From contig NZ_LWLB01000037.1 of assembly GCF_001905145.1 (NCBI RefSeq), positions 62,001 to 126,000 of the forward strand: DNA of 64,000 nucleotides, written 5' to 3'. The stretch is from Nocardiopsis sp. TSRI0078 (GTDB lineage Bacteria > Actinomycetota > Actinomycetes > Streptosporangiales > Streptosporangiaceae). The position numbers were made by a program, and so were the translations under genes. Below are positions 17,749 to 26,757 of the stretch, piece by piece; position 1 is the stretch's first letter, and every line of letters starts with the position of its first letter. The notes beneath the pieces are model-generated. The model made no database searches and was not told where the DNA came from. It was given only the letters and a program-made list of their open reading frames with translations.

Positions 17749-19575
17749 TCAGGTTCCGAGCGCGATGACGTAGCCGGGGCCGTCCGACGCCAGTTCCACC
17801 CGCCCGTCCAGGCGCGCCCGCGCCCCGCCACCCCGGGCGGCCACCTCCAGACCGGAGACGTCCAGGTCCCCGAGAGCCGCGGACAGCGGCTCGTGCGGGC
17901 CGTCGGCCAGGTGCACGAGCACGACCTGGCCGCCGAGCGTCCGGAGGAACGTCATGTGGTGCGGCCCCGCGTCCAGCCAGCGCAGGCCCCCGGTCTGCAG
18001 CGCGGGCAGCTCCCGGCGCAGGGCCAGCAGCCGCGTGTGGGCGTCCAGCGTCCGCCGGTCCCACTCCCCGGGCCGGTGCCAGGGCATGGGCCTGCGGGCG
18101 TTCTCCCCGTCCAAGCCCTCCATGCCGATCTCGTCGCCGGCGAACAGGAACGGCACGCCGGGCAGCGTCACCTGCGCCGCCACCCCGACCTCCTGCCTCC
18201 CGGCGCCGCCCGCCACGGTCCGGAACCTGGCCGAGTCGTGCGTGCTCAGCGCGTTCACGCTGTGCGTCAGCACCCGCCAGGGCAGCCCGGCGTTGGTCGC
18301 GCGCATCGCCCGCACCGCCTCCTCGGCCCCGGTCCGGGGCAGCGGCGAGTCCGTGCGCAGGTACCGCACCCCCTCGGGCCCGGTGTTCAGCCAGCTCCAC
18401 ACCGGCCGGGTGAACCCGGCGTAGTTCATGACCCCGTGCCACCCGTCGTGGTGGGTGTCCGGTCCCGCGTCGTGGAAGTGCTCGGCCAGCAGCCACGATC
18501 CGTCCCCGCCGCGTTCGGCGTCCACCTCGCGCATCCGCGCGGCGATCTCGCCCGAGACCTCCCGGTTCAGGTCCTGCGCGCCGTTGCGCCCGGTCATGTT
18601 CGCCACGTCGATGCGCCAGCCGTCCAGGGGGTCCGCCCCGGTCAGCCTGTCCACGAGTACCGAGTCGTCGGCGCCGTAGACCCTGCGCCGCAGTTCGGCC
18701 GAGGAGTAGTCCAGCTTGGGCAGGCTGGGCACGCCCAGCCAGCTCACGTAGCCGTCCGGGTGGTCGGTGAAGAGGTAGAACCCGGCCTCCGCGGAACGGG
18801 GGTCCTTCCGCGCGGCCAGGAACCACTCGTGCGCGTCCCCGGTGTGGTTGGTGGTCAGGTCGCCCATCACCCGCATACCGCGCTCGTGCGCGTCCCGCGT
18901 CAGTGCGCGCAGCGCCCGGTCGCCGCCCAGCAGCGGGTCCACCTCCGAGAACGTGGAGGCGTCGTAGCGGTGCGTGGAGCGCGCGGGGAAGACCGGGGTC
19001 AGGTAGACCACCTCCACGCCCAGCTCGGACAGGTGGTCCAGGTGGCGGCGCACCCCGTCCAGTGTGCCGCCGAAGTACTCGCGGGCCGCGGTCTCACCGA
19101 AGCCGGAGGGCTCGTCGTCCCAGGAGCGGGGCAGCGCCCAGTCGGGGTGCTCGGCCGGGGGATCGACGGAGTCGTCGCCACGGGCGAAACGGTCCGGGAA
19201 GACCTGGTAGACGCTTGTGCCCGGAACCCACGCGGGCGGCTGCGGGCCGGTGATCAGGCGGAAGTCCCCGGCGTCGGTCACCTCGTGTCCGTGGGCGCTC
19301 TCCTGGTCGAGCCACGTGTACCGGGTGCCGCGCACGATGGCGAACCGGTAGTTGGTCACCACCGGGCGCAGCGGCACGGTCACCTCGAACCAGACCGCCT
19401 CGTCCGAGGTCCGTACCGGCTCGGCCGGGAGCATGTCGGCCTCGCCGTCCTCCACCACCCGGGCGTACACCGCGTCGGCGCCCCCGGGAACGCGCACGCG
19501 CAGCCTCGCCCGTCCGTCCTCGACTCCGACGTGGTCGGGCGACCCGTCGTGGTGGGGATCGTGGACGAACTTCAC
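17749..19575 (-). CDS. GH13 alpha-glucosidase / maltodextrin glucosidase-like enzyme
   Basis: 608 residues. An N-terminal immunoglobulin-like domain (about 1-125, with RVRVPGGADAVYARV) precedes a GH13 (beta/alpha)8 barrel starting at SVYQVFPDRFARGD. Catalytic residues are visible: Asp nucleophile in GWRIDVANM (near 323), Glu acid/base in LLAEHF (near 363) and the conserved STHDSAR (near 445). The layout matches neopullulanase/MalZ-type enzymes that act on maltodextrins, cyclodextrins or pullulan fragments. There is no signal peptide, so it is cytoplasmic. GTG start with GAGGAG 7 bases ahead. A strong hairpin lies in its leader and a CebR/CelR-type box 286 bases upstream. Confidence 0.88.
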   Translation of the reverse strand: MKFVHDPHHDGSPDHVGVEDGRARLRVRVPGGADAVYARVVEDGEADMLPAEPVRTSDEAVWFEVTVPLRPVVTNYRFAIVRGTRYTWLDQESAHGHEVTDAGDFRLITGPQPPAWVPGTSVYQVFPDRFARGDDSVDPPAEHPDWALPRSWDDEPSGFGETAAREYFGGTLDGVRRHLDHLSELGVEVVYLTPVFPARSTHRYDASTFSEVDPLLGGDRALRALTRDAHERGMRVMGDLTTNHTGDAHEWFLAARKDPRSAEAGFYLFTDHPDGYVSWLGVPSLPKLDYSSAELRRRVYGADDSVLVDRLTGADPLDGWRIDVANMTGRNGAQDLNREVSGEIAARMREVDAERGGDGSWLLAEHFHDAGPDTHHDGWHGVMNYAGFTRPVWSWLNTGPEGVRYLRTDSPLPRTGAEEAVRAMRATNAGLPWRVLTHSVNALSTHDSARFRTVAGGAGRQEVGVAAQVTLPGVPFLFAGDEIGMEGLDGENARRPMPWHRPGEWDRRTLDAHTRLLALRRELPALQTGGLRWLDAGPHHMTFLRTLGGQVVLVHLADGPHEPLSAALGDLDVSGLEVAARGGGARARLDGRVELASDGPGYVIALGT

Positions 19576-19611
19576 CGGGCGGCTCCTCGGGCTGGTGGTC
19601 TGCGCACGTGG

Positions 19612-19643
19612 CCGGGCCCCGCCGCGGAGGTGGCGGGGCCCGG
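19612..19643 (-). promoter_or_regulatory. Strong hairpin in the 5' leader of the GH13 gene
   Basis: A perfect 12-bp stem CCGGGCCCCGCC / GGCGGGGCCCGG with an 8-base loop, 37 bases upstream of the GTG start. It could be an attenuator of the glucosidase message or the terminator of a lost upstream gene. Confidence 0.5.
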
Positions 19644-19860
19644 TCCGGGCTGGCCAGTATCGCAACGGGAGTCGGGCGCCGCGAATCCTTTTCCACCAGC
19701 CCGTCCCCGGTGCCCCGGCCGTGCGGAGCGGTCCCCGGTCCGGGACGGGAACCTCGCCGCCCGTCCCCGTGGGCGGGGAGGCCGTCGGTTCCGGAGCCGG
19801 GAGCAGCTCGCACGGACGTGGACCTTCCGGCTACGGGGGGCGCTCCTGCGCGATGGATGC

Positions 19861-19874
19861 TGGGAGCGCTCCCA
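19861..19874. promoter_or_regulatory. CebR/CelR-type operator (TGGGAGCGCTCCCA)
   Basis: A perfect 14-base palindrome identical to the site known for CelR of Thermobifida and CebR of Streptomyces, which repress cellulose and cellobiose genes. No cellulase or beta-glucosidase follows on the plus strand. On the minus strand the next gene is the GH13 enzyme, 286 bases away. Confidence 0.7.
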
Positions 19875-20048
19875 ATAGTGAGGGAAACCATAATGGTTCG
19901 GACACCTGATGTAAAGGAGTCGTGACGCATCGGCCGGGGAGTGACTCGCTCATGTTTCGGATGGGGCTGGAGCGCCTGTTCCGCAGGGCGTTCAGGCTGT
20001 TGACCTTCACCCCTGTCCAGGCGATTTGTCCCGGGTTACCGTGGGGAG

Positions 20049-20570
20049 ATGAGCCTTGAGTTGCCGACCGACCGACTCCTCATCCGGGAGTGGCAGCTGG
20101 ACGACGCCGAGGCGGCCCTGAAGATCTACGGGGCCGGCGAGGTCGCGCACTGGCTGACGCCGGAGTGGCGTCCGGTGAACGACACCGACGCGATGCGCTC
20201 GGTGCTGCACGCCTGGATCGAGGCCGGACCCAACCTCGTCCCTCCCGCGGGCCGCTGGGCCATCGTCCGCGAGGAGGACGGAGAGCTGGTGGGAGGGCTG
20301 TCGCTGAAGCTGCTCCCGCCCTTCGAGGAGGACTTCGAGCTGACCTGGGCGCTGCGCCCGGACGTGTGGGGGCAGGGATACGCCACCGAGGCGAGCCAGG
20401 CGCTCATCGGCTGGGCGTTCAAACAGGGGATCGAGGAGGTCTTCGCGGTCGCGCGCCCCGACAACGAGCGGGCGATCGCGGTTGCGCGCAAACTGGGCAT
20501 GGAGTGGGTCGGCGAGACCGAGAAGTACTACGACATGCGGCTACAGGTCTTTCGCATGCGTCCTGCCTGA
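20049..20570 (+). CDS. GNAT family N-acetyltransferase (RimJ/RimL-like)
   Basis: 173 residues of the Acetyltransf_3 type: TDRLLIREWQLDDAEAAL at the N-terminus, ELTWALRPDVWGQGYATEA (acetyl-CoA loop), and ARPDNERAIAVARKLGMEWVG. It transfers acetyl from acetyl-CoA to an amine of unknown identity. GGGGAG directly abuts the ATG, too close for a normal ribosome site. TACCGT at 20038-20043 lies 5 bases ahead, so the message may be leaderless. Confidence 0.85.
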   Translation: MSLELPTDRLLIREWQLDDAEAALKIYGAGEVAHWLTPEWRPVNDTDAMRSVLHAWIEAGPNLVPPAGRWAIVREEDGELVGGLSLKLLPPFEEDFELTWALRPDVWGQGYATEASQALIGWAFKQGIEEVFAVARPDNERAIAVARKLGMEWVGETEKYYDMRLQVFRMRPA

Positions 20571-21218
20571 CCGGCCCGCCCGCGTGCCGGGGCCCGGGGT
20601 CCGACCGGCTGCGAACAGCGGCGGGCCGGGCCGGGCGAACCCCTCCTGCCGGTGGTACGGAAAGCGCGGATACGGGGCCTCCCGGTGGCTCACCGCGTCC
20701 GGCCGTCCCACCTGTCTTCGCGGTCGGCTCCCACCCGACCGCGCCCGGATCCTCGCACAGCCGCGCCTCGTCGCGCGCGGACGACCACCGTGGCGGCGAT
20801 GGGACGCCGCGGCAGCCGGTTGGTCGCGGCCTGGACGACCGTGCGGCCGCTCTCCCCGCGGCCTCGACCAGCACGTCGACCACGTCGAAGAGCGGGTACT
20901 CGTCCACCGGCGGGCCCGGCCGGGAGGCCCGCGAGGTGGCCCGGGCGGTCTCGGCGCCGCCGTACCACCGGCTGCCGGCCGGCGGAGACCCCCTGGACGG
21001 GGCCACCGCCGAGCGCTGCGCGCGGGCCGTCGCCGCCGCCTACCGGATGTGGCACCGGGCCCTCGCGGCCCCGGTGCTCCGTGGGAGGGCACCGCGCGTC
21101 CTTTGCGCCCCGGAGGCCGACACGGCGGACCGCCTGGTGCCCGTAGGGCAGGAGCGCCGCGGTCCCGTGCCGGAACGCGGCGCCGGGGAACGGTCAGCCC
21201 ACCTCGGACAGCGAGGAG
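20571..21218. other. Intergenic, no gene recognised (about 650 bases)
   Basis: Several long frames run through this GC-rich stretch on both strands, but none shows a known domain or a ribosome site with a plausible start. A short helix-like stretch around 20930-21060 on the plus strand (AERCARAVAAAYRMWHRAL) could be a gene relic. I make no call. Confidence 0.35.
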
Positions 21219-22100
21219 TCAGGTGCCGAGGAACTGGCTGATGCGCTCGGTCTCCTCCTCCGACAGGCGCACCGCGGCGGCGGCCGTGTTCTCCTCCAGG
21301 TGCGCCACCCGGGACGTGCCCGGGATCGGCAGCATCACCGGCGAGCGGTGCAGCAGCCACGCCAGGGACAGCTGCACCGGGGTGATCCCGCGCTCGGCGG
21401 CCATCGCGGCCAGCGGCGAGTCCGGGCCCGCCAGCTCACCGCGTCCGACCGGTGCCCACGGCAGGAACGCGATCCCGTCCTTCTCGCACTGCTCCAGCAC
21501 GTCCTCGGACTGGCGGAAGGACGGCGCGTACTGGTTCTGCACCGACGCCACGGGGGTGATCGCGCGGGCGGCGGACAGCTCGTCCACCGTCACCTCGCTC
21601 AGCCCGATGTGCCGGATCTTGCCCTCCTCGCGCAGCTCCACCAGGGCGCCGAGCTGGTCGGCCAGCGGCACCGACGGGTCGATGCGGTGCAGCTGGAGCA
21701 GGTCGATCCGCTCCAGGCCCAGGTTGCGCAGGCTCAGCTCCACCTGCTGCTTGAGGTACTCGGGGCGTCCAAGCTTGTGCCACTGGGCCGGGCCGGTGCG
21801 CGCGAAGCCCGCCTTGGTGCCGATGACCAGGTCGTCGGTGTAGGGGTAGAGCGCCTCCCGGATCAGCTGTTCGCTGATCTGCGGCCCGTAGGAGTCGGCG
21901 GTGTCGATGAAGGTCACGCCCAGCTCGACCGTGCGCCGCAGCACCGCCAGCGCCTCGTCCCGGTCGCGGGGCGGTCCCCACACCCCCTCGCCGACGATGC
22001 GCATCGCCCCGAAGCCCAGGCGATGGACCGGCAGGTCGCCGCCGAGGGAGAAGGTCCCCGAGAGTTCGGCGATGCGTGGTGTGGCGTGTAGGTCGGTCAC
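21219..22100 (-). CDS. Aldo/keto reductase
   Basis: 293 residues, the usual family size. The (beta/alpha)8 reductase is recognised by the opening [14 protein letters not shown], the catalytic set Asp/Tyr (DTADSYGP, near 65-70), Lys (GTKAGF, near 94) and His (LHRID, near 136), and the NADPH-binding end [15 protein letters not shown]. It reduces aldehydes or ketones; the substrate is unknown. The GTG at 22100 is chosen over upstream in-frame starts because AAAGGGA sits 5 bases before it and the protein then begins at the family's normal point. Confidence 0.9.
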   Translation of the reverse strand: MTDLHATPRIAELSGTFSLGGDLPVHRLGFGAMRIVGEGVWGPPRDRDEALAVLRRTVELGVTFIDTADSYGPQISEQLIREALYPYTDDLVIGTKAGFARTGPAQWHKLGRPEYLKQQVELSLRNLGLERIDLLQLHRIDPSVPLADQLGALVELREEGKIRHIGLSEVTVDELSAARAITPVASVQNQYAPSFRQSEDVLEQCEKDGIAFLPWAPVGRGELAGPDSPLAAMAAERGITPVQLSLAWLLHRSPVMLPIPGTSRVAHLEENTAAAAVRLSEEETERISQFLGT

Positions 22101-22251
22101 GGTGTCCCTTTCGGACGGCGCTGGGGCCGCTTGCTCAGAACGTGCGGGTGGAGGGGCCGTCGCTCGGTCCCCGCGTGCGCGGAGCCGTGCCCCGGCCGGT
22201 GTCGCGGGCAGGATCTCAGGAGGTGCGGGCACCCGCAAGGCACCCGGTGTG

Positions 22252-23052
22252 TCACATGCCCGCGTCGCGGCGGGCGACGGAGGCCAGGTCGGCCTCGATG
22301 CGCGCGGTGGTCTCCAACAGGGCGGGCAGCAGGTCGCGGCGCACGTCCTCTATCGAGGACCGGTTGGCGTGCGCGGACACGTTCGCGGCCGCGATCACCC
22401 TGCCCGACCCGTCGCGGACGGGGGCGGCCAGCGAGCGCAGCCCCTCCTCCAGTTCCTGGTCGACGATGGCGTACCCCTGTTCGCGCACCCGCTCCAGCTC
22501 GGCGCGCAGCTCGGCGGGGTCGGTGATGGTGAACCTGGTCAGCGGTTCGAGCTTCGCCCGCCCCAGGTAGGCGTCCAGCTCACGGTCGTCGCGGCCGGCC
22601 AGCAGCACCCGGCCCATCGAGGTGGCCGAGGCGGGGAAGCGGGTGCCGACCCGGATGGACACCGCCATGATCCGCGAGGTCGCCACGCGCGCCACGTAGA
22701 GCACGTCGTCGCCCTCCAGCACCGACACCGAGGCGGACTCGTGCACACGTGCGGACAGGTCCTCCAGGTGGGGCTGGGCCACGTCGGGGAGCCCGGCGGA
22801 GGCGACGTAGGCGTAACCCAGTTCCAGCACGCGCGGGGTGAGCGAGAACAGCCTGCCGTCGGTGCGCACGTACCCCAGGTCGACCAGCGTGAGCAGGAAG
22901 CGGCGGGCGGCGGCGCGGGTCAGGTCGGTCTCGCGCGCGACCTCGCTGAGCGTCATGGAGCGCCGTTCGGCGGAGAAGGCGCGGATGACCGTCAGACCGC
23001 GCTCCAGGGACTGCACGAAGTGGGCGCCGCGGGCATCTTCTTCGGTCGGCAT
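22252..23052 (-). CDS. pcaR: IclR-family regulator of the protocatechuate genes
   Basis: 266 residues. Winged helix-turn-helix (about 15-78: [36 protein letters not shown]), then the IclR effector domain ([50 protein letters not shown]). It matches the PcaR/PcaU/PobR branch, which responds to protocatechuate or beta-ketoadipate. It is divergent from pcaI, with an inverted repeat just before pcaI. ATG at 23052 preceded by AGGAAGAA. The gene symbol is assigned by context and could differ from local usage. Confidence 0.85.
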   Translation of the reverse strand: MPTEEDARGAHFVQSLERGLTVIRAFSAERRSMTLSEVARETDLTRAAARRFLLTLVDLGYVRTDGRLFSLTPRVLELGYAYVASAGLPDVAQPHLEDLSARVHESASVSVLEGDDVLYVARVATSRIMAVSIRVGTRFPASATSMGRVLLAGRDDRELDAYLGRAKLEPLTRFTITDPAELRAELERVREQGYAIVDQELEEGLRSLAAPVRDGSGRVIAAANVSAHANRSSIEDVRRDLLPALLETTARIEADLASVARRDAGM

Positions 23053-23613
23053 CTGTTCTTCCTGGTCTCGGGTGCGGGGGCGGATGGCCGCAGCCCCCGG
23101 AAAGGTTCTCATACCGCACAGGCGTTGTGGCAAAGCCGGTTCGCGTGCGTTCCGCGCTCTTCGGCAGGAGCCCGCCCTGTTCCCACCGCACCGTCCGGCG
23201 ATGCGGGCCGCTGCGTGCCGGGACGCGCGCGGCAGCGCTCTCGGGGCCGCCCGGCCACGGTGCCTGGTCGCCCCTACCCGGGACCGCCGGGGGCCTCACC
23301 CCTTCGCGCGGCCCCGGCGTGGGGGCGAGCGCGTCGACGACGGCCCCGAGGCCCTGTTCGGCGGTGACCGCGCCCTTGTCCTCACCGGTCCGGGGACTCT
23401 CCCGGTCCTCGACCCGGTGCCCCGGCCGCCGAGCCGCCGCGCGCGCCGACCGCACGCCGGCGGGGAGCCTTACGCGTGCGCACGGCGGGAGGCCCCGTGC
23501 GCGACGCCGGGACGGAGGGCCCCTTCCGGGGCCGGGCTCGTGCCTCACCCGCGCGCGGCGCGTGTACACGTGCCTTGACCATGCCCGGGATCGGCGCTAA
23601 CGTCATAGCCAAG
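23053..23613. other. Divergent region between pcaR and pcaI, no gene
   Basis: About 560 GC-rich bases without a recognisable gene. It carries the pcaR promoter and leads to the operator at 23614. Its length is unusual for this compact stretch. Confidence 0.4.
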
Positions 23614-23632
23614 ATGTTCGCTGTGAGAACAT
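23614..23632. promoter_or_regulatory. Putative PcaR operator upstream of pcaI
   Basis: The inverted repeat ATGTTC-N7-GAACAT lies 29 bases before the pcaI start, in the only AT-richer part of the divergent region. Arm length and spacing suit an IclR-type site. Confidence 0.6.
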
Positions 23633-23660
23633 GCATTCGCTATCCGAACGGGAGTGCCCC

Positions 23661-24491
23661 ATGATCGTGCCCCTGGACGAGGCGGTACGCGAGCTCGTCC
23701 ACGACGGCGACACCGTCGCCCTGGAGGGGTTCACCCATCTCATCCCCGTGGCGGCGGGGCACGAGATCATCCGCCAGGGCCTGCGTGACCTCACGCTGGT
23801 GCGCATGACGCCCGACATCGTCTACGACCAGCTCATCGGCGCCGGGTGCGCCGCCAAGCTCGTCTTCTCCTGGGGCGGCAACCCGGGCGTCGGCTCGCTG
23901 CACCGCTTCCGCGACGCCGTCACCTCCTCGTGGCCCGTGCCCCTGGAGATCGAGGAGCACAGCCACGCCGGGATGGCCAACCGCTACGTCGCGGGCGCCT
24001 CCGGCCTGCCCTTCGCCATCCTGCGCGGCTACAGCGGCACCGACCTGGTCGACAACAACCCCAACATCAGGACCGTCACCTGCCCCTTCACCGGGCAGGA
24101 GCTGGCCGCCGTGCCCGCGCTCAACCCCGACGTCGCCGTCGTGCACGCCCAGCGCGCCGACCGCGACGGCAACGTGCAGCTGTGGGGCATCACCGGCATC
24201 CAGAAGGAGGCCGTCCTGGCCGCCGACCGCGCCCTGGTCACCGTCGAGGAGGTCGTGGACACCCTCGACCCCGTCCCCGGCCAGGTGATCCTGCCCGGGC
24301 GCGTCGTGGACCGGGTCAGCGTCGCCCCCGGCGGCGCGGCGCCCTCCTACGCCCACGGCTACTACGAGCGCGACAACGAGGCCTACCGCGCCTGGGACGC
24401 CATCGGCCGCGACCGCGAGGCCTTCACCGCATGGCTGGAGGAGCTCACCGCCGCTCCGGCCACCCCCGAGCCCGCTGGGAGGGGCCTGTGA
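23661..24491 (+). CDS. pcaI: 3-oxoadipate CoA-transferase subunit A
   Basis: 276 residues of the alpha half of family I CoA-transferases (MIVPLDEAVRELVHDGDTVALEGFTHLIPVAAGHE; FSWGGNPGVGS; NPDVAVVHAQRADRDGNVQLWG). With PcaJ it transfers CoA from succinyl-CoA to beta-ketoadipate. The ATG at 23661 has CGGGAG ahead; the upstream in-frame ATG at 23631 lies inside the operator and is rejected. The stop overlaps the pcaJ start (GTGA). Confidence 0.93.
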   Translation: MIVPLDEAVRELVHDGDTVALEGFTHLIPVAAGHEIIRQGLRDLTLVRMTPDIVYDQLIGAGCAAKLVFSWGGNPGVGSLHRFRDAVTSSWPVPLEIEEHSHAGMANRYVAGASGLPFAILRGYSGTDLVDNNPNIRTVTCPFTGQELAAVPALNPDVAVVHAQRADRDGNVQLWGITGIQKEAVLAADRALVTVEEVVDTLDPVPGQVILPGRVVDRVSVAPGGAAPSYAHGYYERDNEAYRAWDAIGRDREAFTAWLEELTAAPATPEPAGRGL

Positions 24492-25243
24492 CCACCGTGA
24501 CCTGGACCTCCGACGAGATCATGACCGTCACCGCGGCCCGCTCGCTGCGCGACCGGATGTCGTGCTTCGTCGGCATCGGGCTGCCCAGCACCGCCGCCAA
24601 CGTGGCCCGCCGCACGCACGCGCCGGGGCTGTGGATGATCTACGAGTCCGGCACACTCGGCACCGTCCCGGACCACCTGCCGCTGTCCATCGGCGACGGG
24701 ATCCTCGCCGATACCGCCGACACCGTGGTCTCGGTCCCCGAGGTCTTCAACTACTGGCTCCAGGCGGGGCGGATCGACGTCGGCTTCCTCGGCGCCGCCC
24801 AGATCGACCGGTACGCCAACATCAACACCACCGTCATCGGCGACTACACCGACCCCAAGGTGCGGCTGCCCGGGGCGGGGGGAGCACCCGAGATCGCCGC
24901 CTCCTGCCGCGAGGTCACCGTGATCATGCGCCACAGCCGCCGTGCCTTCGTGGACAGGGTCGACTTCGTCACCTCGGTCGGCCACGGCTCGGGTCCCGGC
25001 GACCGCGAGCGCCTGGGGCTGCGCGGTGCCGGCCCGATGCGGGTGATCACCGACCTCGGCGTGCTCGAACCCGACCCCGACACCCGCGAGCTCGTCCTGA
25101 CCGGAGTGCACCCGGGGGTGGAGGCGGACGCGGTCCGGGAGGCGACCGGATGGGACCTCGCGGTGGCCGGGGACCTCTCCGTCACCCCCGAGCCCACCGA
25201 GGCCGAGCTGTCGGTGGTGCGCTCCCTGACCGGGGGCTCCTGA
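24488..25243 (+). CDS. pcaJ: 3-oxoadipate CoA-transferase subunit B
   Basis: 251 residues of the beta half of the CoA-transferase. The catalytic glutamate lies in IYESGTLGTVPDHL near residue 51. Other family strings are FVGIGLPSTAANVA, SVPEVFNYWLQAGRIDVGFLGAAQIDRYANINTT (in part), and TDLGVLEPDPDTRELVLTGVHPG. Translationally coupled to pcaI through a four-base overlap. An operator-like inverted repeat follows before pcaF. Confidence 0.93.
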   Translation: MTTVTWTSDEIMTVTAARSLRDRMSCFVGIGLPSTAANVARRTHAPGLWMIYESGTLGTVPDHLPLSIGDGILADTADTVVSVPEVFNYWLQAGRIDVGFLGAAQIDRYANINTTVIGDYTDPKVRLPGAGGAPEIAASCREVTVIMRHSRRAFVDRVDFVTSVGHGSGPGDRERLGLRGAGPMRVITDLGVLEPDPDTRELVLTGVHPGVEADAVREATGWDLAVAGDLSVTPEPTEAELSVVRSLTGGS

Positions 25244-25272
25244 GGGCGCGGGGAGACCCGCGGCCTACAGTT

Positions 25273-25289
25273 ACCTAACAGTGTTAGGT
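25273..25289. promoter_or_regulatory. Operator-like inverted repeat between pcaJ and pcaF
   Basis: ACCTAAC-AGT-GTTAGGT: perfect 7-base arms around 3 bases, AT-rich against its surroundings. The form suits a TetR- or MarR-type site and differs from the repeat before pcaI, hinting at separate control of pcaF onward. Confidence 0.5.
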
Positions 25290-25345
25290 TCCAGTCCGTC
25301 CGCGGCCGGACCCGTTCCGGCCGCACCACACCCAGGAGGCCCACG

Positions 25346-26521
25346 GTGACCGACGTCCACATCCTCGACGCCGTCCGCACCCCCTTCGGCAAGTACGGCG
25401 GCGGCCTGTCCAAGGTCCGCCCCGACGACCTGGCCGCCCACGTCGTCGGCGCCCTCGTCGAACGCGCGCCCGGCCTGGACCCCGCCGCCGTCGACGAGGT
25501 CGCCCTCGGCAACGCCAACGGAGCGGGCGAGGAGAACCGCAACGTCGCCCGCATGGCCGCCCTGCTGGCCGGGCTGCCGACCTCGGTGCCCGGCGTCACC
25601 GTCAACCGGCTCTGCGGATCCGGCATGGAGGCCGCCATCCAGGCCAGCCGCGCCATCCAGGTCGGCGACGCCTCCCTGGCCGTGGCCGGGGGAGTGGAGT
25701 CCATGAGCCGGGCCCCCTGGGTGATGCCCAAGCCGGCCAAGGGCTTCCCCGCCACCGACGCCACCCTGCACTCCACCACCCTGGGCTGGCGCATGGTCAA
25801 CCCCCGCATGCCCGGGAGGTGGACCGTCTCCCTGGGCGAGGGCACCGAGGGACTGGCCGAGCAGCACGGGATCACCCGCGCGGACCAGGACGCCTTCGCC
25901 CTGGCCAGCCACGCCAAGGCCGCCGAGGCCTGGGCCAAGGGGGTCTTCGACGACGAGATCGTCCAGGTCCCCGACGCGCACCTGGAGCGCGACGAGTCCA
26001 TCCGTGAGACCTCCGCCGACAAGCTCGCCGGGCTCAAGCCCGCGTTCCGCGCCGAGGGCACCATCACCGCCGGGAACGCCTCGCCCCTCAACGACGGCGC
26101 CGCCGCCCTGCTGCTGGGCGACCGCGCCGCCGCCGAGGCCGTCGGCCTGGAGCCCATCGCCCGCATCGCCGGGCGCGGCGCCGCCGGAGTCGACCCCGAC
26201 GTGTTCGGCATCGGTCCCGTCCGCGCCGCCGAGATCGCCCTCGAACGCGCCGGGATCGGCTGGGGCGACCTGTCCGCCGTCGAGCTCAACGAGGCCTTCG
26301 CCGCCCAGTCCCTGGCCTGCGTCCGCAGCTGGAGAGGGCTGGACCCCGGCATCGTCAACCCCAACGGCGGCGCCATCGCCATCGGCCACCCGCTGGGCGC
26401 CTCCGGTGCCCGTATCCTCGGTTCACTCGCCCACGAGCTGCGCCGACGCGGCGGGGGCTGGGGATTGGCCGCGCTGTGCATCGGGGTCGGCCAGGGCCTG
26501 GCCGTCGTCCTCCAGGCCTAG
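25346..26521 (+). CDS. pcaF: Beta-ketoadipyl-CoA thiolase (acetyl-CoA acetyltransferase family)
   Basis: 391 residues. Thiolase with the acyl-carrying Cys90 (NRLCGSGMEA), His near 348 (AIGHPLGASG) and Cys near 378 (CIGVGQG). It cleaves beta-ketoadipyl-CoA to succinyl-CoA and acetyl-CoA, the last step of the pathway. GTG start with AGGAGG. Its place between pcaIJ and pcaHGBL makes PcaF the natural assignment, although the family also contains general thiolases. A long hairpin follows. Confidence 0.92.
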   Translation: MTDVHILDAVRTPFGKYGGGLSKVRPDDLAAHVVGALVERAPGLDPAAVDEVALGNANGAGEENRNVARMAALLAGLPTSVPGVTVNRLCGSGMEAAIQASRAIQVGDASLAVAGGVESMSRAPWVMPKPAKGFPATDATLHSTTLGWRMVNPRMPGRWTVSLGEGTEGLAEQHGITRADQDAFALASHAKAAEAWAKGVFDDEIVQVPDAHLERDESIRETSADKLAGLKPAFRAEGTITAGNASPLNDGAAALLLGDRAAAEAVGLEPIARIAGRGAAGVDPDVFGIGPVRAAEIALERAGIGWGDLSAVELNEAFAAQSLACVRSWRGLDPGIVNPNGGAIAIGHPLGASGARILGSLAHELRRRGGGWGLAALCIGVGQGLAVVLQA

Positions 26522-26617
26522 CCGCCCCGCCACCCCGGCGGACGGGGGCCTCCCGGCGGTGCCCGGACCGGTACCGCCGGAAGGCGGGGGCCACCACACA
26601 ACAGCAACGAGGGCCCG

Positions 26618-26654
26618 GGGGAGGCGGGACCGCGCCAGCACCGCCCGCCTCCCC
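26618..26654 (+). terminator. Hairpin between pcaF and pcaH
   Basis: An 11-bp stem GGGGAGGCGGG / CCCGCCTCCCC with a 15-base loop, in the 236-base gap inside the pca gene row. It may terminate the pcaIJF message or lower read-through into pcaHGBL. Confidence 0.5.
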
Positions 26655-26757
26655 GTCCGGCGAGACCCGAGGGACCGCCCGGACCAGGGGCCGCACGAGC
26701 CCGGACCACTTCGGGGGCCACCGGGAGCCGGTACCGTACGAGCGAAGGAACACCGTC

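Noticed and set aside
19922-20058. Small plus-strand ORF after the CebR box with an AAGGAG site
   Set aside because: It has atypical codon use (TTT, TTA, ATT) for this genome, overlaps the GNAT start and resembles no family.
20571-21218. Long open frames between the GNAT and aldo/keto reductase genes
   Set aside because: They overlap each other on both strands, show no known motif and lack believable ribosome sites; they reflect high GC.
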